Origin: Pelotomaculum sp. UBA3102 | GTDB taxonomy: Bacteria; Bacillota; Desulfotomaculia; Desulfotomaculales; Pelotomaculaceae | Assembly: GCA_002365865.1 (NCBI GenBank) | Contig: DFAQ01000004.1 | Span: 1-6,544 of the forward strand | Direction: 5' to 3' | DNA: 6,544 bases | Shown here: positions 1 to 6,205 of the stretch, piece after piece | Layout: the number at the start of each line of letters is the position of its first letter | Position numbering within the stretch: position 1 is the first letter of the stretch | The notes under the pieces: model-generated | The model's database searches: none | Seen by the model: only the letters and a program-made list of their open reading frames with translations | What the model was told of the DNA's origin: nothing | Program-made: the position numbers and the translations under genes

Positions 1-10
1 CTAGTTACGA

Positions 11-35
11 AAAAAACCGGCGTTTAGCCGGTTTT
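11..35 (-). terminator. Intrinsic terminator of the sigI-rsgI unit
   Basis: On the minus strand a 9-bp perfect stem (AAAACCGGC / GCCGGTTTT) with a 5-base loop (TAAAC) runs directly into a T-run that ends at position 11. The 3' arm itself supplies four of the Ts. It begins about 10 bases after the rsgI stop codon, where a Rho-independent terminator for the sigI-rsgI transcript is expected. The stem is symmetrical, so it might also slow transcription arriving on the plus strand, but the T-tract there is interrupted. Confidence 0.85.
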
Positions 36-44
36 ATAAATTTA

Positions 45-926
45 TTAGGGAGATACTGACTTTCCACCTGGCTGTTTGGACTTGTTTTTCCCACCATTTT
101 TGCCTTGAGCCTCATTACCGCTTTTATTATTTTTTTCCTTTCCTTTTCCGTTATCAATCCTGCGGTATTTTTCGTTATTCTCTTCTTTTAAAATTTTAAC
201 TAATGATGTCTTCTTTTCTTTTTCTAATTTTCCCAGGCCCAGGGAACTTATTTCGTGGTCACTGACCGCAATACCTTTTTTACGCGCTTCTTGCAGCAAA
301 AAGTACCTGCCGGTTGATAACCCGCACCCGTCAGCCTCACGCCGCACTTCAGGCCCCACCGGCTGGATGATTATCTCTGCGTCCAATCCCCCGGAAATTA
401 CCGGTTTTTGAATGGTTTTGTAAATAGCTTCCAGGTCAACCACGGATTCCTTGTCCGCATCAACAGTCAAAGTGGCAAGGATCACGTTATCGTCTTTTTC
501 CACGAGATAACCGTCAGCTATGGCTTGAGATATAATAACCCCGGTAGCTTCAAGCAGGTCCCGGCCCTTCACCTTGACTTCCCCCAGAATTATTCTACCG
601 TCTTGGTTTAACCCGCGGGCCGATAAAACTTCCCGTTCCGCTGAAACGGCCAGCTCAATACTGGGATTAATGTCTATCGAAAGGTAAGCAGCCGCCGGAT
701 GTGTTTGTGACAGGTAAACTTGACCGGACAAAATAAACAACAATAATGACGCTGCTACCGCAAAATATCTAAAGTTAAAAAGACTCTTCCTCTGCTTGAA
801 TGTTATCTCGCGCCCTACTGAAGCCGTTCCGTCTTCAGGCAGGGGAACTTCCCTGTATTCACCTCCGGGGGTCAAAACGACACAGGACCTTTTTTTTATT
901 TTCAATATTATTCCACGGTGATCCAT
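45..926 (-). CDS. rsgI: RsgI, membrane-spanning anti-sigma-I factor
   Basis: This is a 293-residue anti-sigma factor expected to hold SigI at the inner face of the membrane until an outside signal releases it. Residues 1-48 form the small cytoplasmic RsgI N-terminal domain (opening MDHRGIILKIKKRSCVVLTP). One hydrophobic span follows at about 53-73. The conserved extracellular domain at about 78-200 contains DINPSIEL, with Asn87-Pro88; in studied RsgI proteins this Asn-Pro bond is where the protein cleaves itself as part of signalling. The tail from about 233 is very rich in Lys, Asn and Gly, with no sugar-binding or hydrolase module of the kind attached to RsgI in Clostridium thermocellum. 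The ATG is 3 bases after the sigI stop, and a GAGGGGGG ribosome binding site lies inside the end of sigI, implying coupled translation. The family call is firm; the signal sensed is unknown. Confidence 0.9.
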   Translation of the reverse strand: MDHRGIILKIKKRSCVVLTPGGEYREVPLPEDGTASVGREITFKQRKSLFNFRYFAVAASLLLFILSGQVYLSQTHPAAAYLSIDINPSIELAVSAEREVLSARGLNQDGRIILGEVKVKGRDLLEATGVIISQAIADGYLVEKDDNVILATLTVDADKESVVDLEAIYKTIQKPVISGGLDAEIIIQPVGPEVRREADGCGLSTGRYFLLQEARKKGIAVSDHEISSLGLGKLEKEKKTSLVKILKEENNEKYRRIDNGKGKEKNNKSGNEAQGKNGGKNKSKQPGGKSVSP

Positions 927-929
927 TTA

Positions 930-1655
930 TCAGCCCCCCTCAGACTTTACTTCCGTCAGGTTCAGATATGAACTCAGGTAGATAAAATCCTCCCGCCTGG
1001 ATATCAATAATGCCATGGCTATGATGTATTTGCGGCCCCTTTCCAGGGTCTTGCGGCCCAAACCGGTTTCTGCTACTATTTCATTCAGCGGCAATTTTTT
1101 ACCGTTTCTGAATCTTTCCCAAAGCCGGTTCCTGCCGGCCAGTACTCGTGCCGCAAGCATCAAGTCCCGGCGGGTGGCGCTATGTTTGGGTGAACCTTTT
1201 ACCAGGTCCTCGAATGTAACTCCGTATTTTTTCAGCATGGCTCCGAATTCTTTTATTTCTTCCGCCCTTTCCCTGGCTGCCTCTGCTTCCAGATAAGCAT
1301 CCCAGGACCTGGCCAGCTCAACTCCGTTCATTTCGTTGCCGGGTAACGAAAATCCAGCCGCTAAATGCTTGTTTTTCTTACGGTAATGGTCGGTAAGCCG
1401 GCTTTTTATTACTATCCCGGCATAAGCGGGAAAAGGAACCCCCTTTTCGCCGCGATAACGGTCGAGCGCTTCATTAAACGCAATCAATGCCACCGCCAAT
1501 TCGTCATCCCGGTTCCAATCCAGGGTTTTTCCGGAAAACCTGCATGCTTTCTTATAAATAAAAGGCTTGCTGTTTTCTAAAAACATTTCCCTGGTCAGGC
1601 TGTCCCCCTGTTTGATCTTTTTTATTTTTTCTGCCGCGTCCGGTATGGGAAACAA
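930..1655 (-). CDS. sigI: RNA polymerase sigma factor SigI
   Basis: This is an alternative sigma factor of the SigI family, 241 residues, near the usual family length. Region 2 lies at about 45-95 and carries the family pattern DDELAVALIAFNEALDRYRGEKG, with VIKSRLTDHYRKKNK after it. The SigI-specific C-terminal DNA-binding domain lies at about 130-232, with a helix-turn-helix-like stretch around 186-208 and the characteristic ending ALLISRREDFIYLSSYL. In Bacillus subtilis SigI serves heat and cell-wall stress; in cellulolytic clostridia it serves polysaccharide sensing. The start is TTG: GGGAGG sits 5 bases upstream, and the first internal ATG (residue 24) would delete conserved N-terminal sequence. 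It is followed by its anti-sigma partner rsgI, and is separated from the upstream btu operon by a terminator. Confidence 0.92.
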   Translation of the reverse strand: MFPIPDAAEKIKKIKQGDSLTREMFLENSKPFIYKKACRFSGKTLDWNRDDELAVALIAFNEALDRYRGEKGVPFPAYAGIVIKSRLTDHYRKKNKHLAAGFSLPGNEMNGVELARSWDAYLEAEAARERAEEIKEFGAMLKKYGVTFEDLVKGSPKHSATRRDLMLAARVLAGRNRLWERFRNGKKLPLNEIVAETGLGRKTLERGRKYIIAMALLISRREDFIYLSSYLNLTEVKSEGG

Positions 1656-1660
1656 GTTAT

Positions 1661-1666
1661 CCTCCC
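1661..1666 (-). promoter_or_regulatory. Ribosome binding site fixing the sigI TTG start
   Basis: On the minus strand GGGAGG stands 5 bases before the TTG at 1653-1655. No in-frame ATG or GTG has such a site, so this decides the unusual start codon. Confidence 0.75.
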
Positions 1667-1742
1667 TTCCTCCCGTTCACCTCTCTCCCCGGTAATACAC
1701 TGACCAACAGCAACAAGGCCTTAAACACTTCTATCCGTGTAA

Positions 1743-1770
1743 TACGTCAGGCAAGGCTTTATTTAAGGGG
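1743..1770 (-). promoter_or_regulatory. Candidate SigI-type promoter of sigI-rsgI
   Basis: Read on the minus strand, CCCCTTAAATAAA starts at 1770 and CGTA lies at 1746-1743, about 15 bases after the A-rich part. SigI promoters are described from memory as having a C-run/A-tract in the -35 area and CGWA at -10; sigI genes are commonly autoregulated. The site lies about 90 bases before the sigI start and just downstream of the btuD terminator, so it is well placed. No good SigA promoter was seen in the same gap. This is an inference from short motifs only. Confidence 0.35.
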
Positions 1771-1789
1771 TACCTTTAGGGCTCTTCAT

Positions 1790-1822
1790 AAAAAAAGCTT
1801 ACCCTGCCTAAACAGAGTAGCT
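1790..1822 (-). terminator. Intrinsic terminator of the cbiZ-btuFCD operon
   Basis: On the minus strand AGCTACTCTG pairs with CAGGGTAAGCT (one bulged A, one G-T pair) around a 6-base loop TTTAGG. Seven Ts follow, the first belonging to the 3' arm. The hairpin starts 9 bases after the btuD stop codon. It cleanly separates the corrinoid operon from sigI-rsgI, although both read in the same direction. Confidence 0.8.
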
Positions 1823-1831
1823 CTTGATGTT

Positions 1832-3085
1832 TTAAATAATATTTTTCAACCTTTTGAGAATTTCATGCTTATCTTTTAAAACAACGGCGCCTTTTTTCTT
1901 TAACTCGTCATATATTTGCCCGGCCTGTCCGCCGGTAAAATCGCGCTCCCCGATATCCCGCTCCTCCAGCACCAGCACGGGCTTACCCCAATCGCAGGCA
2001 AGAGATAAGGCCTCCAGGTTTTTTAAATTCCCGCGACCGAACGGTATGCTTACCATGATACAGGCATCCGCACTTTTAATAAGCCGGATATTTTCTTCGT
2101 GACTATTTTTCGAGATCAGGCAAAACGGCGCCTCTTCCGCCGTTTCAATACCCAGAAGTCTTGCCGTTTCCCAATCGACATCACCGGCGTTAATCACGCC
2201 GGCAGTCACATCGTAACCATGATTGACCAAAAGCGCCAGCATAACCGCTCCCTCGCCGCCGCCGCAAACAACATGAACCCTGCCCTGCGGTTTGTTTTTT
2301 TGCTGAACCCGGGCCAGGGGCATGACGGTGGGACGTCCCGTAACCGGATGCTTTTTTACTAAAACGTCGGCGCCGTATACATTTTTAATGTTCCCGGCCG
2401 TCAGCACTTCCCCCGGTTTCCCCAGGGCAAATATTGCCCCGTTTTGCATCAGGATTAAATCGTCGCAATACTGTGAAGCCAGGTTCAAATCGTGAAATAC
2501 AGAAATAACGGTCAGTCCTCCTTCCCGGTTCAGGCGCTGCAGCAAGTTCATAATTTCTATTTGGTGATTAATATCCAGGTGGGACGTAGGTTCGTCCAGG
2601 AGAATAATCTCAGGTTCCTGCGCCAAAGCCCTGGCTATGATCACTTTCTGCCGTTCTCCCCCGCTGATGGCGGTAATCAGCCGGTCGGCCAGGTAACCGG
2701 TGTTGGTCAATTCCATGGCCCGGGCGGCCACTTCAAAATCTCTTTTTCCTTCTGCCTGAAAACGGCCCAGGTAGGGAGAGCGGCCCATCAGTACTACTTC
2801 TTCAACCGTAAAAGAGAAATTTACGGCCGTCTCCTGCGGTACTACAGCCATTTTCCGGGCGGTTTCCAGGGCACTCAAGCCGTACAGGTTGTGTTCATCC
2901 AAAAAAACACTCCCCCGGACCGGCTTCAGCACCCGGCTGATACAGCGCAAAACAGTTGATTTGCCCGAACCGTTCGGGCCGATTACGCCGGTAAATCCCC
3001 CGCGTTCTATGGAAAAAGTCACACCGTTCAGTACCCTGACCGATCCGTAAGCACACTCAATATCGTGGACTTTAAGAACTACCAA
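1832..3085 (-). CDS. btuD: BtuD-like corrinoid ABC transporter ATPase with extra C-terminal domain
   Basis: This is the ATP-hydrolysing subunit of a type II importer, 417 residues, against about 250-260 for an ordinary BtuD/FecE ATPase. The ATPase domain (1-245) is intact: Walker A GPNGSGKST at 36-44, Q-loop Gln84, signature ISGGERQ at 140-146, Walker B IILLDEPT at 160-167, D-loop SHLD at 168-171 and switch His198. After a linker, residues 268-417 form a separate alpha/beta domain that starts with a strand and a glycine-rich turn (VHVVCGGGEGA) and continues with GVINAGDVDWETARLLGIE. This looks like a Rossmann-type nucleotide-binding fold. A similar extension is remembered from haloarchaeal and some Bacillota BtuD proteins; its role is not known to me. 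TTG is the start because an in-frame TGA lies three codons upstream and GGGAG precedes it. The gene follows btuC after 51 bases. Confidence 0.88.
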   Translation of the reverse strand: MVVLKVHDIECAYGSVRVLNGVTFSIERGGFTGVIGPNGSGKSTVLRCISRVLKPVRGSVFLDEHNLYGLSALETARKMAVVPQETAVNFSFTVEEVVLMGRSPYLGRFQAEGKRDFEVAARAMELTNTGYLADRLITAISGGERQKVIIARALAQEPEIILLDEPTSHLDINHQIEIMNLLQRLNREGGLTVISVFHDLNLASQYCDDLILMQNGAIFALGKPGEVLTAGNIKNVYGADVLVKKHPVTGRPTVMPLARVQQKNKPQGRVHVVCGGGEGAVMLALLVNHGYDVTAGVINAGDVDWETARLLGIETAEEAPFCLISKNSHEENIRLIKSADACIMVSIPFGRGNLKNLEALSLACDWGKPVLVLEERDIGERDFTGGQAGQIYDELKKKGAVVLKDKHEILKRLKNII

Positions 3086-3136
3086 CCGTTTTCACTCCCA
3101 TAAACCAAGGTGCCTGCCGTTACCTGACAACTTTTT

Positions 3137-4186
3137 TTAGCGGTAGGGACGTTTTCTCAACAGGTAAATGAAAAAAGGCCCGCCGCACAGTGCCGTTATA
3201 ATACCTACCGGTATTTCCTGGGGAGCTGCGGCCACCCGTGCCAGTGCATCAGCCATGGTTAAAAAGATGGCGCCTACCAGTGCGGATGCGGGAAGCAGCA
3301 CGCGGTGGTCGGGCCCGACCAGAAGCCGTACGGCATGGGGAATAATCAGTCCCACAAAGCCGATAATCCCGCTCACGGCCACGGCAGCGGCAGCCGACAA
3401 AGTAGCGGCACTCAGCATAAATTGTTTCAGTCGCTCCACGTCGACTCCCAGGTGCTGCGCCTGTTCTTCACCCATCAAGATGACGTTCAGCTTCTGAGCA
3501 TAGAAATACATAACGGTAAACCCTGCGATAACATAGGGCAGTAATACTTTTACGTGCTCCCAGCCGCGGCCGAAAAAACCGCCCATAATCCAAAAGACCA
3601 CCTGGTGAATATTCTTACCGCTCATGATCATTACGTAAGAGGTCATTGCCGACAAGAGAGCTCCCATGGCAATGCCTGCCAGCAGCAGGGTCGGCATGGA
3701 AACCCGGTTCCCCGTCCGGGATAAATTATATACCGAAAAAGCGGTTATGACACCCCCCAAAAATGCGCACAGCGGTACGGCATACATTCCCAGCACCTGA
3801 GACCCGGTATTAAAAAGCATGGCAACCGTAGCTCCTAAAGCAGCACCGGAGGAAATACCCAGAATATACGGGTCGGCCATCGGGTTTTGCAGCAGGCCCT
3901 GAAGTACCACCCCGGAAGCTGCCAGGCCGGCACCGACGAGGACCGCCAGGATTACCCGCGCCAGCCTCATCTGAAAGACAATAGTTTCATAGCTTTCCGG
4001 CCAATCTCCCCGAGGAATGAAATTACCGAGCCAGGGCAACTTACGCAGTAAAATAGTCAAAACATCTACAAACCCAACCGGTGCCGGTCCTATGGTGGTG
4101 CAAAAAACAACCGTAAGCCCCAAAACCAGCACCAATATGCCGACCAGTACTTTCCAACGCCAAACTTTACCGTGTGCGTTCAACAA
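3137..4186 (-). CDS. btuC: BtuC-like corrinoid ABC transporter permease
   Basis: This is the membrane channel subunit of the FecCD/BtuC family, 349 residues, a normal length, with about ten hydrophobic spans. Family landmarks are RLARVILAVLVGAGLAASG at 74-92, LQNPMADPYILGISSGAALGA at 99-119, the coupling-helix region GEEQAQHLGVDVERLK at 239-254 that touches the ATPase, GFVGLIIPHAVRLLVGPDHR at 276-295, and the ending PQEIPVGIITALCGGPFFIYLL. The fold alone does not separate cobalamin from iron-chelate permeases; the riboswitch and cbiZ point to corrinoids. Two consecutive TTG codons could start translation. GGAGG lies 4 bases before the first (4184-4186) and 7 before the second (4181-4183), so the second may be the real start. 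Confidence 0.9.
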   Translation of the reverse strand: MLNAHGKVWRWKVLVGILVLVLGLTVVFCTTIGPAPVGFVDVLTILLRKLPWLGNFIPRGDWPESYETIVFQMRLARVILAVLVGAGLAASGVVLQGLLQNPMADPYILGISSGAALGATVAMLFNTGSQVLGMYAVPLCAFLGGVITAFSVYNLSRTGNRVSMPTLLLAGIAMGALLSAMTSYVMIMSGKNIHQVVFWIMGGFFGRGWEHVKVLLPYVIAGFTVMYFYAQKLNVILMGEEQAQHLGVDVERLKQFMLSAATLSAAAAVAVSGIIGFVGLIIPHAVRLLVGPDHRVLLPASALVGAIFLTMADALARVAAAPQEIPVGIITALCGGPFFIYLLRKRPYR

Positions 4187-4275
4187 TTAGCCTCCGTTCG
4201 GTGACAGCTTAAGTGAACTACCCCTCACTTGCCATTCATCCCCGCCTTCACTCTCGCATTGCGAGTGAGGAAGGT
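4187..4275. other. Structured btuF-btuC spacer with competing hairpins
   Basis: This 89-base gap is long for the operon and holds several TCACT/AGTGA repeats that can pair in different ways. CTCGC/GCGAG around 4254-4265 makes a tight hairpin that can extend with CACT/AGTG through a 2-base bulge. AGTGAGG (4264-4270) can instead pair with CCTCACT (4223-4229), and AAGTGA (4211-4216) with TCACTT (4225-4230). There is no T-run, so it is not a terminator. An mRNA processing or stability element is possible but unproven. The btuC ribosome binding site (GGAGG) lies at its downstream end. Confidence 0.4.
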
Positions 4276-5265
4276 TCAGGACGGGGACTTCCCGGCGGGG
4301 TAATTAAAGAGTTTCGGGTGGATGATTTCAGCTATTCGTTCCAGGCCTTCCACCACGCGTGGACCGGCACGCACGATCAGATTCTCATCTTCGATGTACC
4401 CGATGCGGTTATTCTTGACTGCCGCCACCTGCTCCCATCCTTGGCGCGCCTTAATATCTTCCACTGTTTGCCTGGAATCGCCGTGGTGGGAAAATATGAT
4501 TACTTCCGGATTCCGGGCCAGCAACATTTCGGCGCTGTAAGTCACCCAATCACGTTCGATATCTCCCGCGATATTTTTCCCACCGGCGGCGGTAATCAGG
4601 CTGTTGAGAAAACTCTTTGCTCCACCGGTGGTCAGGGGATCGGGCCAGATTTCAAAGAAAACCTTCGGCTTCTGTGCTTCAGAAAGACCGCTAACCTGGG
4701 CCGAAACTTTGTCAATGCGTTTCTGCATGCTGTCAACCAGCTGCTCTGCCTGTGCGGCGGCACCCGTCACCTGTCCGATCAGCCGGATCTTTTCCAGCAC
4801 CTCGCTTAAACTTGTTGCTTCAAAAGCTACCACCTTCAGCCCGGCTCCTTCCAACTGCCGGATAAAATCTTTATGTATGACGGTTGCCAGTACCAAGTTG
4901 GGTTGGGCAGCTACTATCAATTCGGAACTGGGAGTGGAAAACCCGCCCATTTTCGGCTTCGAAGCGGCTTCGGCCGGATAATCGCAATATTCAGTCACAC
5001 CGGCGACTTTTTCACCCAACCCCAGGGCAAAAAGGATTTCCGTCCCCGCGGGAACCAGTGATACTATCCGCTGTGGTTCCTCTTTTATGGTGACCTGCCG
5101 GTCCAGGTCATCGGTAACGGTCAGCGGGAAACCCGAGCCACCCGTTTCCGGCTGCACCTGTCCGCAACCACAAAATAAAACCAGTAAAAAAGACAGCATA
5201 AAAACAACCATAATTGCTTTAAATGACGGTCTGCATTTCTTGCTCACTTTGTTTACCCCCCCCAT
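4276..5265 (-). CDS. btuF: BtuF-like corrinoid-binding lipoprotein
   Basis: This is the substrate-binding component of the importer, 329 residues as read from the ATG. A hydrophobic signal at about 17-31 ends in FCGC, so Cys34 is the likely lipid-anchored residue; Phe at -3 and Cys at -2 make the lipobox atypical. The mature part is a periplasmic-binding-protein fold of the BtuF/FhuD type: RIVSLVPAGTEILFALGLGEKVAGVTEYCDYP at 66-97, KPKMGGFSTPSSELIVAAQPNLVLA at 103-127, FFEIWPDPLTTGG at 203-215, and WVTYSAEMLLARNPEVIIFSHHG near 240-262. The ATG at 5263-5265 has almost no ribosome binding site. A GTG six codons in (5245-5247) sits 8 bases after a run of eight Gs, and would give a more usual short signal peptide. 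Ten bases separate the ATG from the cbiZ stop. Confidence 0.9.
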   Translation of the reverse strand: MGGVNKVSKKCRPSFKAIMVVFMLSFLLVLFCGCGQVQPETGGSGFPLTVTDDLDRQVTIKEEPQRIVSLVPAGTEILFALGLGEKVAGVTEYCDYPAEAASKPKMGGFSTPSSELIVAAQPNLVLATVIHKDFIRQLEGAGLKVVAFEATSLSEVLEKIRLIGQVTGAAAQAEQLVDSMQKRIDKVSAQVSGLSEAQKPKVFFEIWPDPLTTGGAKSFLNSLITAAGGKNIAGDIERDWVTYSAEMLLARNPEVIIFSHHGDSRQTVEDIKARQGWEQVAAVKNNRIGYIEDENLIVRAGPRVVEGLERIAEIIHPKLFNYPAGKSPS

Positions 5266-5275
5266 GACTTAAAAC

Positions 5276-6034
5276 TCATCCCAGTTTTGACAGATACCTC
5301 TTCAAGGCCTCCGATACCGCCCTGCGCACCCCTGAGGCAAAAAGGTAGCCGATCATGATTCCCGGCCCGGCATACGGCAGACGAACCGGAGCGTCGGGTG
5401 CGGCAATAACCACCGCATCAGTATTGGTACCGCTGGCATAGGCACCCGTGAGCGGACACCTGACGGAGAACTCGCGCAGGATCTGGGTCTTCGCCTCGGT
5501 AACGGTTTGCACGGCATTTACCATGGCTCCGTGGGTCAGGGCCTGAGACGAAAAAGCCATAATATTAATCGTTCCCGGCGGTCCGGTTACTGCGGGGTCC
5601 AAACTTAAATACGGCGTGACACCGGCCGCACAGGCATTATCCACGCCGGCCGTAACAATGACGGCCGCCCGGCAGTCCGGGCCGGTGAGACGGATAAAAC
5701 AAGCGTCCTTTACCTGTGCCGCCGTCATAAGCGCGGTCCAGTCCGACCGGCCGGAAAGGTCATATTCTTTAAATGAGGCCGCCAAATATGTTGCTAATTC
5801 TTCTACCGGCCGTTCGGCGCAATAACCGGAAAGTACCTGCCGGTTAATAAAATAACGCTTCGCGCCCAGGCCGCCGCCAAAGATGCCGGAACTCAGAGTA
5901 ACCCATGGCTGCTTTTCAGCAACCACCAGCAGGTACGAGGGGCCAAGGACGGCCTGCAACCCCTCTATTAACCCGAACCGTTGATTTTCCTCCGGCACAA
6001 GTAATTCAGCAGAACAACGGTCATGCAAACTCAT
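5276..6034 (-). CDS. cbiZ: CbiZ, adenosylcobinamide amidohydrolase
   Basis: CbiZ hydrolyses the aminopropanol amide bond of adenosylcobinamide (and in some bacteria of pseudo-cobalamins) to give adenosylcobyric acid, which the cell can rebuild into its own cobamide. The 252-residue sequence is full length. Conserved blocks in order are LSSGIFGGG at 48-55 and INRQV at 63-67, LMTAAQV at 102-108, VTAGVDNACAAG at 127-138, GTINI at 154-158, VTEAKTQILRE at 178-188, SGTNTDAVVIAAP at 201-213, and YAGPG at 221-225. Family members often show TGTGTDA where this one has SGTNTDA. It is cytoplasmic, with no signal peptide. The enzyme was first described in archaea and occurs in some bacteria. It is first in the operon, directly under the riboswitch. 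The ATG has only a weak ribosome binding site (AAAGAG, about 10 bases away). Confidence 0.92.
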   Translation of the reverse strand: MSLHDRCSAELLVPEENQRFGLIEGLQAVLGPSYLLVVAEKQPWVTLSSGIFGGGLGAKRYFINRQVLSGYCAERPVEELATYLAASFKEYDLSGRSDWTALMTAAQVKDACFIRLTGPDCRAAVIVTAGVDNACAAGVTPYLSLDPAVTGPPGTINIMAFSSQALTHGAMVNAVQTVTEAKTQILREFSVRCPLTGAYASGTNTDAVVIAAPDAPVRLPYAGPGIMIGYLFASGVRRAVSEALKRYLSKLG

Positions 6035-6093
6035 TACCGTTCAACTCTTTCTCATAAATATTCCTGAAGGGCTGATCATACCGGCCTGATACC

Positions 6094-6125
6094 AAAAACC
6101 CCCTACCCCAATACGGGCAGAGGGT
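6094..6125 (-). terminator. Riboswitch-controlled intrinsic terminator
   Basis: On the minus strand ACCCTCTGCCC pairs with GGGTAGGGGGT (11 pairs, two of them G-T) around a 6-base loop GTATTG. It is followed by Ts ending at 6094. It lies between the cobalamin riboswitch and cbiZ, where a regulated terminator belongs. By the general rule for such switches, cobalamin binding would favour this hairpin and stop transcription of cbiZ-btuFCD. A partial antiterminator pairs GGGAGGTGA (6178-6170) with TTACCCTCT (6127-6119), but it has one mismatch and three G-T pairs. Confidence 0.8.
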
Positions 6126-6127
6126 AA

Positions 6128-6178
6128 CTATTCAGGCGGTATCTGGATTAAAGATTCCGTTCCGAACAATCACCTCCC
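6128..6178 (-). other. Orphan Shine-Dalgarno with possible 13-codon leader frame
   Basis: Between the riboswitch and its terminator stands GGGAGGTGAT (6178-6169), which contains a nine-base perfect match to the 16S anti-Shine-Dalgarno, the best such site in the window. No long gene follows it. A TTG at 6169-6167 opens a frame reading MFGTESLIQIPPE and ending in TAG at 6130-6128, three bases before the terminator stem. The gap from GGAGG to the TTG is only 3 bases, shorter than usual, so translation is doubtful. The sequence may instead act only as an antiterminator arm. Confidence 0.25.
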
Positions 6179-6205
6179 TATCAACCGTAGGTGTTCAAGG
6201 TGACC

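Noticed and set aside
2492..2959. 155-codon plus-strand reading frame opposite btuD
   Set aside because: It is the antisense shadow of the conserved ATPase domain, and its composition (Gln/His/Phe rich) is typical of a shadow frame.
4249..4270. Terminator between btuF and btuC
   Set aside because: The hairpin has no T-run on either strand, and downstream btuC is needed in the same complex.
4213..4809. 198-codon plus-strand reading frame opposite btuF
   Set aside because: It lies almost wholly antisense to a clear BtuF gene, its protein matches no family I recognise, and it lacks a good ribosome binding site.
3137..5265. Possible iron-siderophore or haem importer instead of a corrinoid importer
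   Set aside because: The BtuC/BtuF folds alone allow it, but the cobalamin riboswitch and cbiZ in the same operon strongly favour corrinoids.
6041..6079. 12-codon ATG frame just upstream of cbiZ (MISPSGIFMRKS)
   Set aside because: It has no ribosome binding site and ends by chance a few bases before the cbiZ start; nothing supports translation.
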